A stretch of 64,000 nucleotides of DNA from Castor canadensis (taxonomy: Eukaryota > Chordata > Mammalia > Rodentia > Castoridae): assembly GCF_047511655.1 (NCBI RefSeq), contig NC_133398.1, positions 48,489,638-48,553,637 of the forward strand, in the 5' to 3' direction. Below are positions 47,807-58,889 of the stretch, one piece after another (position 1 is the stretch's first letter; every line of letters starts with the position of its first letter). The translations under genes were made by a program, and so were the position numbers. Under the pieces are notes generated by a model. It did no database searches. It saw nothing but the letters and a program-made list of their open reading frames with translations, and was not told where the DNA came from.

Positions 47807-49297
47807 GGGAGACCAAGATGACGGATCGCTGACAGACCCTGGAACCTTGACCTGAACAATTTCAGACAAATACTCCAGATTTTCGTGGTAGCAAGGATCA
47901 GGTAACCCTGCTTTTTCTACCAACTAAGATACCACCAAAACATAGGGGATCCATAAAGTAGCTTCTCATAGCTCCTAACAGCTAGGTGCCGGGACAGGCA
48001 GCTGCCAGCCTGCCATCTGTTGGGCTGGTGGCTGAGAAGCCACTTTTTCTTTTCTTTTCTTTTTCTCTTTCTCTTTCTCTTATTTCCTTCCCATCCTGGC
48101 TGGCAAAGAAAAAATGCAATGCCAAGAACTGGAGAAAGAGATCTGCAAGCATCTGGGACTACTTGGACCCACAATAATATGTATGGACACAAAACCTCTG
48201 ACTGTTGTCTACCTGTGCTGCCCTGCAGATGATCTGTTCCCACTCAAGTGAGTCTGCAAACTTGCCAGGTGAGCGCAACACATCTTATGCTTTAGAGGGA
48301 ACCACATAGTATAGTGCAGCTGAGGGACTGATTGCATCCCTCCCTGGGCAAAACTGGTGATCAGAAACACAAAGGGAACATTACTCCTCTGCCTGGAGGA
48401 GGAGGGGGCAGAATGCAGAACTGAATTAGCCTGCGTGGGGGTGGGGCGACTTAGCAGCACTGGGGAAAACTACATATTGCACTGCCTTGGAGAAACTTGG
48501 AGCAAGCTGAAACTGAGAGTCCTCCAAGAGAAAAGCTCAATTTTAGCTCACAGGCTTGCCATTTTTTATTTTTATATTTTTCTTTTTTTTTCTTCCATTT
48601 CATTGTTACCTACCTCCCTCTTCCACTCTGTCCAAACACCATTTCACTCAGGCCCTCTATTGCTCTACTTTCCTTTCTCTCCCCATTTTTTTTCTCTTTT
48701 CCTTTCATCTTATCTCCCTTCCTTTGCTCTCCTTACATTCCTCTCCTTACCCTCCTTTTCACCCCACTGCCCCAACCTCCTCAACACTCACCATCTATTG
48801 AGTAGTCTACCATATCAACTTTACACCTTACCCCATCCTTCCTATCCCTCTGAAGTCCTGACAATAGCATGCTCCTTCACAACATTGAACTATACCTTAA
48901 GCACACATCAGGGTCTTATTATCCTATAGCCCCCACACCTCACACCCCTTCTGCCCTCATGCCATTACCCCTTTCTGCCCCTTCCTCTAGCACCATCTTT
49001 TCAATCATCTAAGTATGTATCTCTATCCAAACAACAATTATCCCCTCAATTCTCACTGCTTCTAGATAATGTCACCAAGCAGTTCTCTATACATTATGTA
49101 AATAACTGGCCTGGTATTGAATCACTAAATTTGTTATTGCTAATTCATACCTCCAGGTGAGGGAACAGAAATAGCCCTTCGACCTAGCTAGCAACTAAGT
49201 CAGTCACAGCATGGTAATTAAGCAAAGGGAAAGATAACAGGTGATTAACACCCTCAAGTAGCCAATCAATAACATAGAAGCATGACACAAAATAGAA
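47807..49297 (+). mobile_element. Younger LINE-1, 5' UTR
   Basis: Starts 'gtggtgggagaccaagatga', the form expected of a full-length L1 5' end, inside the antisense L1M. The leader is GC-richer at 47990-48470 and strongly C/T-rich at 48560-48990. It includes a TTTTC/CTTT microsatellite at 48044-48081. The frames at 48357-48929 and 48497-48805 lie in this pyrimidine-rich leader and are not supported as genes. In this family the region acts as an internal pol II promoter; activity here is unlikely because the body of the element is missing. Confidence 0.7.
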
Positions 49298-49812
49298 ATG
49301 TTGGGAGAAGACGGCAGGGCAATTCACCCCTCAATGAATGGTAATTCAATAGAGGATTTAGTGGAAGATGAAGGAAATGAATATCCAGTTGCTGACCTTA
49401 GTAGAATAAATACGTCTAATGAGCTCAATGAGGTCTGTAAAGAGGTGTTCAAAGAGTATTTCAAAAAGGAGCTCATAGAAATACTCATGGAGGAGATGCA
49501 AGAGAAATTTAAGGGGAACATACAATAAAAACTCAATGAATATCAAGACAACACAAATAAAAAACTTGAGAAGACACAGAAACAAGTAATTGAACTCAGA
49601 GAAGACTTCAACAAACTCCAAAAGAAACTAAGATTATAAAAAAAAGAAACATGAAATAAAGAAGTCAGCATAAGATATGAAAGAGGAGTTTAACAAAGAT
49701 ATGGAAAACTTCAGAAAAAAGAATCAAACAGAAATCCTGGAAATAAAAAGTTCCTTAAATCAAAGAGAAAATGCAGTGGAAAGCAATTCCAGCAGACTAC
49801 ACCAAATGTGTT
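49298..49812 (+). pseudogene. LINE-1 ORF1 fragment, N-terminal and coiled-coil part
   Basis: From the ATG at 49298 a frame runs 76 codons to TAA at 49526-49528. Translation continues in the same frame after that stop with further L1 ORF1-like, Lys/Glu-rich heptad sequence, and then hits more stops from about 49637. Intact L1 ORF1p has a coiled coil, an RRM and a C-terminal domain and binds L1 RNA. Only the acidic N-terminus and part of the coiled coil are here. The sequence ends abruptly at about 49812 where older antisense L1M resumes, so the RRM, ORF2 and 3' UTR are absent. Inactive. Confidence 0.7.
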
Positions 49813-49960
49813 AGTAGTGATGTACCCTATTTCATTACTGGTTTTAGTAATTTAAGTATTCTTTCTTTCCTTTTGTCAAAATAAAGAATCATCAATTTTA
49901 TGATATTTTGTTCTTTTCAAATCAAACACTTTTAGTTTACTTGAGTTTTCTACTCCTGTC
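49813..49960 (-). mobile_element. Ancient L1M resumes (antisense ORF2)
   Basis: 'gtgatgtaccctatttcatt', 'ggttttagtaatttaagtat' and 'tgttcttttcaaatcaaaca' match reversed L1 ORF2 about 0.5-0.8 kb beyond where the element broke at 47806. Part of it is therefore missing. Confidence 0.75.
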
Positions 49961-50268
49961 TTTTTCTTTTTTCTCTTTTTATGGTACTAGGGTTTTGACA
50001 GAGGGCCTGGCACTTGCGAGGCAAGCACTCTATCACTTGAGCCACATTCCAAGCCCTTTTTGCTTTAGCACTTTTCAGACAGGGTCTTGCACTTTTAGAT
50101 CAGGTGAGTCTCAGAATATTATTCTCTTACCTAGGCCTCCTGTGAAGCTGGAATTGTTGTGGAGATGAGATCTTAGCACTTTCTTCCCAGGCTGGCCTTA
50201 AACCTTGATGTTCCTATTTCTCCCTTCCAAGGAGCTGGGATTACAGCTATGTGCCACCATGCCTAGCC
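49961..50268 (-). repeat. Composite ID + B1-like SINE
   Basis: T run at left, then the reversed ID-like unit ('ggtactagggttttgacaga', 'ctctatcacttgagccacat'), a short B1-like middle ('ttttcagacagggtcttgca'), and a reversed B1-like unit ending 'tgggattacagctatgtgcc' and 'accatgcctagcc'. It inserted into the L1M. Confidence 0.8.
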
Positions 50269-51242
50269 TTTGTTTTTCTATTCTTTATTTATTAATTTGC
50301 ACTCAAAACTTTTAATTTCTTTCCTTCGATTAATTTGGAAGAGTAATGAAGTTGGAAGAGTAATAGCTTGATTTGCAATCTGCTTTTTTTATAAAAGCCC
50401 TTACATCTGAATATTTCCTTCTTAGCAGTTATCGTATAAATTTTAGTGTGTTGTGTTTTCATTTTTGTGCATCTTAAAGTATTCTCAAATTTTCTTTGTG
50501 ATTCCTTCTTTGATCTATTAGTCATTTAAGGTTGTGTTGTATGATTTTTTAATTTGTTAATTTTCCACATTTCATCTTAAATTTCATTCCATTGTGGTTA
50601 GAGAACATACTTAGTATAAACTTCAACCTTTTGAATTTATTGAATCTTGTGTTATGGACTGTATATATCACCTATCCTATTTAAATGCTCCATATGCACT
50701 TGTGCATTCTGCTGTTGTGAGGTAGAGTGTTCTATAATTATTTTTCAGTCATATTAGTTTATAGTGTTTCTCAAATCTTCTGTTTCCTTGTTGACCTGCT
50801 GCCTACTTGTTCTATCCATTTTGAAAAGTAGGGCATTGAAGTCTACAGCTGTGATTGTTGAATTATCTTCTGTCAGATTTGCTTCATGGATTTTTGATGT
50901 GTTACCAAGTGCATATTTACTTTTGAAATGATAATATCTTTGTAATGGGCTGACTCTTACCATTGTAAGGTTTCCCTCTTTATCTATAGTTACATTTTTT
51001 TTTTTTTTTAAAATCTATTATGTCTTAAATTTGTCACACCAGCTTTATTATGGTTGCTGTTTTCCTGTCTTTTTTCATCTTTTTACTTTCATGTAATCTG
51101 TATCTTTGAATCTAATACCTGTTTCCTCTAGAGAGCATAGTGGTTTGTTTAAATCTAGACTGATAATTTCTTCCTTTTGTTTTGATTGCTTAGTTCATTC
51201 ATGGTTAATGATATTGACATAGTTGGATTTTTATCTGATTTT
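50269..51242 (-). mobile_element. Ancient L1M ORF2, antisense
   Basis: Clear reversed ORF2 wording: 'gtattctcaaattttctttg', 'gattccttctttgatctatt', 'cattccattgtggttagaga', 'tctgctgttgtgaggtagag', 'cagctgtgattgttgaatta', 'caccagctttattatggttg'. The minus-strand frames here (50292-50525, 50754-50963) are decayed ORF2 pieces. Confidence 0.85.
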
Positions 51243-51577
51243 TTTTCTCTTGTTTTGGTGGTATTGGGGTTTGGTCTCAGGGCCTTGTACTTGCTAAGTT
51301 AGTATTCTACCATTTAAGCCATGCCTTCAGTTCTTTTTACTTTAGATTATTTTTCAGACAGGGCCTTACATTTTTTGCTTGAGCCAGCCTTGGACCAAGA
51401 CCATCCTACCTGTGCCTCCTGCATAGCTGGGATTATAGGCATGAATCCCCATGCACACCTTGTTTGTTGAGATATGGTCTTATTAACATCTTGCCCAGGC
51501 TGGCCTTAAACCCTGATCCTCCAATTCTTTACCTCCAGAGCAGCTGGGATTACAGACATGAGCCTCTGCATCTAGCC
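51243..51577 (-). repeat. Composite ID + two B1-like SINE
   Basis: Reversed order ID-like ('tggggtttggtctcagggcc', 'taccatttaagccatgcctt'), B1-like ('ttttcagacagggccttaca', 'gcatagctgggattataggc'), B1-like ('tgttgagatatggtcttatt', 'cagctgggattacagacatg'). This is the reverse of the layout at 4575-4908. Confidence 0.85.
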
Positions 51578-51765
51578 AATCTGCGTTTTTACTATATGTC
51601 TCATGTCTTTTGTTTCTTTTCTATGTCTCCTTTATTGCTTTTTTATTTAGTAGAATATTTCTGCTGTATGTTCTTAATATCTTGACTTGCCATATGTAAC
51701 TTAGCATCATAATCTAGTTCATGCTATACTACCTTAATTCCAGTGAGATATAGAAAAACTACTTC
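51578..51765 (-). mobile_element. Ancient L1M segment between SINEs
   Basis: 'ctcatgtcttttgtttcttt', 'gtcttaatatcttgac...' style text and 'ccagtgagatatagaaaaac' fit reversed L1M between ORF1 and ORF2. The sequence joins the segments on either side. Confidence 0.55.
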
Positions 51766-52130
51766 AGTCACACCTCCAACCCTTTTTGCTTGGGTTATTT
51801 TGGACATGGGTTCTTACTTTTCTCCCAGGCTGACCTGGACCTCAATCTCCTGTCTATGGTTGCCTCAGTAGCTGGGATGACAGGTATGCCCAGCCTTTTC
51901 TGTTGAGATGGGGTCTTGTGAACTTTTTCACTCAGGCTAACCTGGAATCATGATCCTTCTGATGTCAGCTTTCCCATAGAGCTGGGGTGACAGGTACATG
52001 CCACCAGGCCCATTTATTGGTTGTTGGGGTCTTGTAAACTTTTTGTGTGGGGCTGGCCTCAAGTCATGTTCCTACTGATCTCTGCCTCCTGAAAAGCTAG
52101 GATTACATGTACGAGGCAATGGCATCTGGA
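51766..52130 (-). repeat. SINE with three B1-like monomers
   Basis: Three successive reversed B1-like units can be read: one with 'ctcccaggctgacctggacc' and 'gtagctgggatgacaggtat'; one with 'gttgagatggggtcttgtga' and 'gagctggggtgacaggtaca'; one with 'gttggggtcttgtaaacttt' and 'aagctaggattacatgtacg'. Only a trace of an ID-like unit remains at the left edge. This is either a trimer or two SINEs inserted side by side. Confidence 0.7.
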
Positions 52131-52690
52131 GAGTTGTATTAATATTTTAAATCTCCATCTGTGGTTCTCTTGATTTGTTGTGTGGATTTGAGTTTCCATG
52201 TCATGTGATTTCCTTTCTCTAAGTCAACTTTGCTTCTATTCATGTCCTTTGTATTGTTATTGTGAAATAGATTGCATTTGTATTTATTTTATGCCTAACC
52301 ATAATTTATATACATATTATTTTATGCACTTGTCTTTTAAAACATTTAAGAAGAGGAGAAATATTCATGTATATTTTCCTTTATAATTACTAAATTACAT
52401 TTGCCAGTGCTCTTTTGCTTTGTGTGTGTGTGTAGATTCAGATTACTCTCTGGGATTACTTGTTTTCAGCCTAAAATAATTCCTTTACTATTTCTTGTTT
52501 AAATGAGTTTAGTAGCAGTAAATTCTCTCAGTTTTATATACCTAGAATATTTTACTGTGCCTTTCTTTTTGAAGGAAATTTTTCTGGTTATCAGATTTTT
52601 GCTTCATAGTATTTAATACTACGACCTTGGTTTCCATAAGAAGTTTCTGGTGAGAAGTGAGCTGTTAATATTGTCGGGGTTCACATCTGA
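52131..52690 (-). mobile_element. Ancient L1M, 5'-ward part, antisense
   Basis: 'tttgctttgtgtgtgtgtgt', 'ttcctttactatttcttgtt', 'ctctcagttttatataccta' and 'tctggtgagaagtgagctgt' match the same L1M region seen again at 55240-55450, so two L1M copies are present in this cluster. Confidence 0.65.
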
Positions 52691-52714
52691 ATATATATTT
52701 TTTGCATATACAAA

Positions 52715-53030
52715 AGAAATTTTTAATGAAAAGACTAGAAGAAAATTAAAATAAAAAGCATAAACTGAGAATATATTGCAAAATACATCACAAAGGATTA
52801 ATGTTTCTAATATACAAAGTACACTAGAAAAATATCAGTAATCCTATAGAAATGGTCAGAAGTTAGCTAATAAAAGAAATAATGAAATTTTATTGCCCTT
52901 AATTATACCAAAAGACATTCAATCTCACAGGTAAGAGAAATTAAAATTAAAATTATATGGGCATCCATTTTTTCAACCATCAGAAAATTTAAAGAGATTT
53001 GACTGCTTGCTGTTTTTATAAAAATAAAAT
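52715..53030 (+). mobile_element. Old L1 ORF2 fragment, sense
   Basis: Sense L1 wording: 'aaaggattaatgtttctaat', 'tatagaaatggtcagaagtt', 'aagacattcaatctcacagg', 'aagagaaattaaaattaaaa'. It is cut off by the ID SINE at 53035. Confidence 0.65.
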
Positions 53031-53034
53031 GTAA

Positions 53035-53110
53035 GGGCTGGAAGTGTGGCTCAAGTGGTAGACCTCCTGCCTAGCAAGTATAAAGCCCTGAGTTCAAACC
53101 CCAGTGCCAC
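53035..53110 (+). repeat. ID-type tRNA-derived SINE
   Basis: A young-looking 76-bp unit from 'gggctggaagtgtggctcaa' to 'gttcaaaccccagtgccac', with intact A and B boxes. The poly(A) tail is very short. The frame starting at 53046 begins inside this SINE and is not a gene. Confidence 0.88.
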
Positions 53111-55239
53111 AATTAAGTTTACTTTAAAAGTTATTACTGTTTCTCTGGAAGAGCAGTCCATAGTCCCTCTCACATTATTTCCTTCATGTTCTCTTTTCTC
53201 AGTCTCTCTTGAGTGCTTCCTTGCTTATGAGTCTGGAATTGGTCACTGTTTTCTGTGAGGATTCTTAAAACTTCTGTGGAAGTTCCTTATGCTCTTCATT
53301 TTACATATAGTCCTTATTAATTTTACATGTAAAGTTTTCTTTATTTTACATGTAGTCTTTATTAATTGATTGCTGTGTTTGCTTGGTCCTACCAGTATAT
53401 TTGACAAAAGATTTACTGTTTTATCGTAACTTCAGGGATGCTTTTGTTCTGCGTAGCCTTGATGTCCTTTCTTTAACCTAGGTGATGGTCCTGGCTGCCT
53501 CTGCTCTGAGGAGTTTTTTGAATGTGCTCATAGAAAGAGCATTTAAAACACCTTTTGATGGCAAAAATCACATCTTGATTATGTTCTAAATTCAAATTAC
53601 AAAAGCATGCATACCATTTTCCTGGATGCAGTAATTTGGGGGGTATTTCTGTATAATCAGTTCCTGTTCAGTGTTATTAAATTAAAAACCCCCTTTTATG
53701 CTATAGTCTATTACATGTCTATGTTGATGAGGTTTACCTCTAGTAGACTATAGATAGCCATGTAAGTATTTGGTTTTTGCATTTTGTGACAAGTCATAAA
53801 TTAGAAATATACTTTAACTCCTTATACTCTTATTATACACACCCAACATGTAATATGAGAAAAATTATCAGAAATAGAACCATGAATAAAGCATGCAGAA
53901 ATATTTATGCACCAACCATTGAGGGTGGGAACTTGATTTTATTAATCTTTTATCTCCTATAGCATCAGGCACACTGCCTTGAACCCAAAAATTGTTTGTT
54001 GACTAAATGATTGATTTGTTGCCACTCTTCACGCTAATAAAGTAAGCAATTTGCAAAAATATTTGATTTTATGATTTACCACTGTGCATTTGGAATCCAG
54101 TAAATGGGAGGGAAAAATAATTTTTTCTGAGATACAGCTTAAACTTTTAAGTCATAGTCATGTGTCATTGTGTTTAAAACATCTGCCTTGGGCCCCCTTT
54201 TTTCTCTCCTCTCCTTATGTATTCTTTACCAATCTTATTCTAAAATGTCTAAGAAAAAAGGATATAGAAAAAGGTGAAAATACACACTATTTGTAAAAAT
54301 CAAGATGCTCAAAGAACGTAATGCCAGAATCCATGAAATGTTTTTGCCAGCTTTGAGATCAAGCTGGATAATATAGCCTTCAAGACTGTAATTCCCGTTC
54401 TAAACAAGGTAAGTGCGTGAAAAATAAATACTTGAATAAAGGAGAAAAACTATTTTGAAACTACTGATACTATTTCTACTGACCAGAAAATTGGCCCACT
54501 AAAAAACTTTTGATTGCTTTTGAAGAAACTAGAATAATGTTCTTGTTATCCTGAATTCCTCCTACTGTATCTTTGTGCCCTAAAACATTTGGGCAGGAAA
54601 TTCAGGAGACTGTCTATGACACATGGTTCTCTGAGAAGTATAGTCTTTTTTTTGAACAATTTTGGGGAAAAGACCAAGGTTTTGTAATCAGGGACAGTGA
54701 GAATTGTAACTTCCAACTGTGCTCCACTAGAATGAAGAATTGGAAAATAAGGCATTGAAAGCCAGCAATTTAGCTGACATTAACTAAGACAGAGGTTAGA
54801 TAGGTGAAGTCTGATAGCACCTGGGAATGATGTTTGGCGCTATTCACACCAGCTCTTTATCTCACTGAAGAACATTGTGAACACAGCTATTAGAGTAATT
54901 TAAACGGGACATCCACACACCTATATTCTTGCTAAAGTCTCTTTGAAAATTAAAAGAAAAAAAAAGCTTTGAAATGGAAGTATGTTATTTCTTGATTAAA
55001 AGTAATTTTTTTATTACAATGATCATACATTTACTGATTTTTTTGTTAATTAATGTTGATTACATTAATTTTGCCCTAGCATTTCCCCATTTTAGTCTTA
55101 ATATGGCACAAGAACATATGGCCTTTAAGGATAGCACCAAGAAGCAATAATAAGAAAACATGTTTTATATATTTATACAAATATAAAACATTTCTGGTGC
55201 TCTTTAATCTTTTCTGTAGATCCTAGTTGTCATCACATA
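53111..55239. other. Unique non-coding stretch
   Basis: No gene is supported. 'ctaaacaaggtaagtgcgtg' at about 54401-54420 is a strong splice-donor-like sequence, listed as a finding. Frames at 54546-54758 on both strands are unrecognised. Runs of (A) and AT-rich tracts are common. Confidence 0.4.
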
Positions 55240-55976
55240 TCCATTCTCTTCTTTCTAAAGAATTCCTTTTACTATTTCTTTTAGTACTATTGTATTGGTG
55301 TTCTTACCTTTTGTATAACTGAAAAGGTATATGTTTAATTTCCATTTTTGAAGAATATTTTCACTGGATAAAGAAGCATGGGTTGACAGTTTGTTGATGT
55401 CATTCCACTATCTTTTGTCTTCATTGTTTTTGGTGAGAAGCCAACATTCACACTATGGTCATTACTTTGTATGTGATGTTTTCTACCATTTGATTGCTTT
55501 TTAAATAGTCTGCCTTTATTTTTCAGTGATTTATAAAAATAATGTTTAAGCATGGACTTTGTGTATTTGTTTAGGGTTTGTTTAGGGTATTTCAAACTTC
55601 CTAAATTTGTAATCTTAAAATTTCTAACAAATTTGAAAAAAATTTTAGTCACTATACTGTTTCTTCAATTTTTTCTATCTATTCTCTCTCCTTTCTTTTT
55701 TTGGAACTCTAATTAAATGGATGTTGTACTGCTTATCATTGTCTCACAAGTTCAGTCACTGTTTAATCTTTAGTGTTTTTTCCTCTGTGCATTTTATTTT
55801 GGATGATTTTTATTTATTTTTCTACTCCTTTCAATAATGTATGCTTTTCAATCCATGTAAGGTATTTTTAACTTAAGTATTTTTCAAATCTGTGTTTTCT
55901 ATTTAGTTTGTTTATCTTACCTATTTGTTCACTTATCTCTCCATATTTTTCTTTGAATACTTGAATATATTATTTT
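55240..55976 (-). mobile_element. L1M-type LINE, 5' part, antisense
   Basis: 'aattccttttactatttctt', 'gttgacagtttgttgatgtc', 'attgtttttggtgagaagcc', 'gtttcttcaattttttctat' and 'ggaactctaattaaatggat' follow the reversed L1M order. The 105-codon minus frame at 55335-55652 lies in this element and is a decayed remnant. Confidence 0.75.
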
Positions 55977-56065
55977 GATTTTTTTTTTTTTGCAGAACAG
56001 GGTTTGAACTCAGGGCTTTACACTTGCTTGGCAGTCACTTTATCATTTGAGCCATGCATCCAGCA
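55977..56065 (-). repeat. ID-type tRNA-derived SINE
   Basis: Begins with a T run (the reversed tail). The reversed B box is 'gggtttgaactcagggcttt' and the reversed A box 'tatcatttgagccatgcatc'. It inserted inside the L1M. Confidence 0.82.
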
Positions 56066-56260
56066 AAATCCTTCAATATCATTTTGCAGATCTTCTCTGC
56101 TAGTTCCATTATTTTGGTTACATATAAGTAATTTTATGTTGAGGTTTTTTAAAAAAAATTGATTTGACTCCCATTATTTTGCTTCTTTGCATGTCCAGTT
56201 AACTTGAATTGAACATTCATTGTTCAATCATTGTTGATCTTGAACATTCAGGATAGGTGG
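56066..56260 (-). mobile_element. L1M-type LINE, continuation past SINE
   Basis: 'ctgctagttccattattttg' and 'cttctttgcatgtccagtta' continue the reversed L1M order after the SINE. The element fades out near 56260. Confidence 0.55.
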
Positions 56261-57417
56261 ATCCTGCTATGTTACTTCATTTTCTACAGAGTTGGGACTC
56301 ATATGTCTTATGGCTGAGGTGAGGAGGGAAGCAGCACAGAGTTTGCTAAATTGATCTGCAACTTCCTTTAAGGTCGTTGGGCTCAGGTGTGATAAGTCTG
56401 GCCACTGTTGATGGTCACCAGCCATGATGATGCCATGTAGTGGTGTCATCAACACACTGCCACTGCTGTGTGCTGTCCTTATTCACCTATTTTGGATATG
56501 GTCTACTGATATTGAGCTTTGATTAAAAAAAAAAAAACTTAGCTCATTTTTACCCACTTTTATGTTCTACCAAAAATTGGATAACCAAATCAACATTTTT
56601 AATTTCCTTACCTCTAATTTTCATTACTTTATTATTTTTCTAAACAAAGCTTATTAATTGCTCCATATAAATATTGTACATAGGGTATACATTGTTGCAT
56701 TTACATCAGTGCTTACAATTTTAACTTTTTTTTTGTATACCATCAGCTTTTGCACTACCTCTCTTGCTTCCCCCTTTGTAAGATAACAGTATGAGACCTC
56801 TTGCCTATACTTCCTTCCCCTGACTCCATCTTTAAAAATTCTGGCAGCTATCCCTGTACTTTTATATAATCACTATTCAATCCCATTATTTAACCATAAT
56901 TATGTTTTTGGTACTTTGCATAGAGGTTGATTCTAAGGTTGAAAACCAAACATTTGTATTTTTATTATTATATTTGTATTTGTGTTATAATAATTACTTA
57001 AATATTATTCACCAGAGGTAGATATTATGCAAATAGTTACAGTTTTCTTTTTTGGTATGAATCATATGCTAACTTGAAAGAGAATATTTCTATCATTCTT
57101 TGTTATACTCCTAAAGTATTTCATAACCATACCATATTTTTTGTATTTGTATTTGATATCACTGCTATAATATTTGTGTATTATGTGTTTCTTTAAAATT
57201 TCCCATTAAGTTTATTATTGAAAGAAAGTTTAAAGAGCTTTTTAAATAACATTGCTAATGTATCTGTTTTCTTAAATTTTACCACCAATAAAAATTAATT
57301 GCCTACTGATTTGAAGCCCTCTGCCTTTCTTTCCAATGTAGCTCTTTGCCATGCTTGCTGTATATATATGGCCTCAAGTTAGTTCCACCAAGTATCTCAA
57401 TACTTGTTTCACTTGAT
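56261..57417. other. Unclassified AT-rich stretch
   Basis: No gene is seen. An A run of about 13 lies at 56525-56537. Nothing is named with confidence. Confidence 0.45.
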
Positions 57418-57717
57418 TGTTAGTCACTTTCCATCACTGTGACAAAATACTTGAAGAAACAACTTAAAGGAGAAAAGGCTCATTTTGGATCATGTTTTCA
57501 GAAGTCTCAGTCCACATTTAGTTTGCTTGGTTGCTAGAGGCCTCTGGTATGGCAGAACATCATAGTAGCAGGAGAATGTGGCAAAACAAAGCTGTTAGAC
57601 CCATGGTTGAAGTCAGAGCCTGTATGATCCAGTTACTTCCCCAAAGCCCCCATTGTCTAGCTACTAAGCCCTTAACACATGAGCCTGTAGGGGAAATTCC
57701 TGATTCAAATCATTACA
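57418..57717 (-). mobile_element. MST-like MaLR solo LTR
   Basis: A 300-bp LTR starting TGTTAGTCAC and ending CATTACA (TG...CA). Reversed MaLR LTR wording includes 'tccatcactgtgacaaaata', 'ctcattttggatcatgtttt', 'tatggcagaacatcatagta' and 'taacacatgagcctgtaggg'. The flanks CTTGAT and CTTAAT may be a decayed target-site duplication. It is of the same broad type as the LTR at 16790. Confidence 0.65.
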
Positions 57718-58399
57718 CTTAATTTCTGTCTTATGTTTTTGGAGTACATCCTTATGCAACTTTTACAGAAATGCTACGTAGCAGTTTTTATATGCTTGAG
57801 AAAGCTTTTATTTTGAGCCCATGATTGATTGTTTGATTGGCTTGATATTGTATTTTACATTCAAAATCATTTTCTATCATAATCGAAGGTTTTTCATTCT
57901 TCCTGTAGCATCTGTTATTGGTTTGCTATAAAAATACATGAGTACGATTTTTCTTCTTTTTTAGGAAACTTAAAAGTGTCTTTGAAAGCTTCTGCCCTTC
58001 TCTTTATCCTTGAATTGTTCTACACTGAGTGATGTCATTGTGGGGAACTTTTCACATTTGATATTGATTTAAATTACATAATTAATAAAACCATCCTCTT
58101 CCAAGGAAAACATCCTAGACAAGGAAGTATTCTTTCTTTCCTATTCCCAATTCTTTTCATGTTACCTACTCTTTCTGATCCCACTTTTGTGAAAATGTTT
58201 TTTATATACATTTATATGTCATAGATATACCTTATTTCTACTTGTATTTGAGAATGTATTCATTCATGTAATACTGTAGGTGTTTTTTTCTGAAAGTTGG
58301 CTCTATCTCTCAACATTATCTATACATTTATATATTATCTCTCAACATATCATCTAATAAACTCATGTTTGCTATCACGTGTTTTTTATAGCCTTTTTT
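57718..58399. other. Unclassified AT-rich stretch
   Basis: Possibly further decayed L1, but not assignable. No gene is seen. Confidence 0.4.
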
Positions 58400-58889
58400 G
58401 GCTCTTTGCATGCTATCCTCTGTTAATTACTTTTTTCACCTTGCAAGTCTATTGGTTTGTGTTTTAATTTTAACTCATAGAAATTATTTATGCAATATGG
58501 CTATTACTCCTTTTTCTGTTATAAAAGTAAAAATATTTATTCCAGTAAATTACCTGCTTTTAATTTTATTTGTAGTATTTTATTACTTATAGAAGATTAT
58601 AGTTTTGAGATTACCAAATTTGCTTGCTTTTTCTTTTATGGTTTGCTATTTGTGTCTGATGTAAGAAAGTCTATTATAACTTAATGGATCACAATATTCT
58701 ATATTTAACTTTTTTGCAGTTTTCTCAATATTTATGTGTGTAATTATCTGAGATTAGTTTTTGTGAATTCCTTTAGGTAGAAATATAACTTACCACATAT
58801 AGATAGCTAACTGTTCCTGTAATTGTATTGAATATTTATCTTTCTGTACTGGTTTGAATGCTGAAACTATCATATTAAAAGTTTGGAGA
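58400..58889 (-). mobile_element. L1M ORF2, antisense, left of NPM1 retrocopy
   Basis: 'cttgcttttt'-type T-rich reversed L1 ORF2 with 'gtaagaaagtctattataac' and 'gagattagtttttgtgaatt'. The host element for the NPM1 insertion: L1M text resumes at about 60156. Confidence 0.55.
58877..58889. repeat. Target-site duplication of the NPM1 retrocopy, left
   Basis: AAAAGTTTGGAGA here and AACAGGTTGGAGA at 60143-60155 agree at 11 of 13 positions. The left copy sits in a TTAAAA context (58875-58880), the preferred nick site of the L1 endonuclease. Confidence 0.7.

Noticed and set aside
48357-48929. 190-codon open frame, the longest in the window
   Set aside because: It lies in the C/T-rich L1 5' leader. 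The long Ser/Pro/Leu/Phe runs come from pyrimidine composition, and the same DNA is open in other plus-strand frames.
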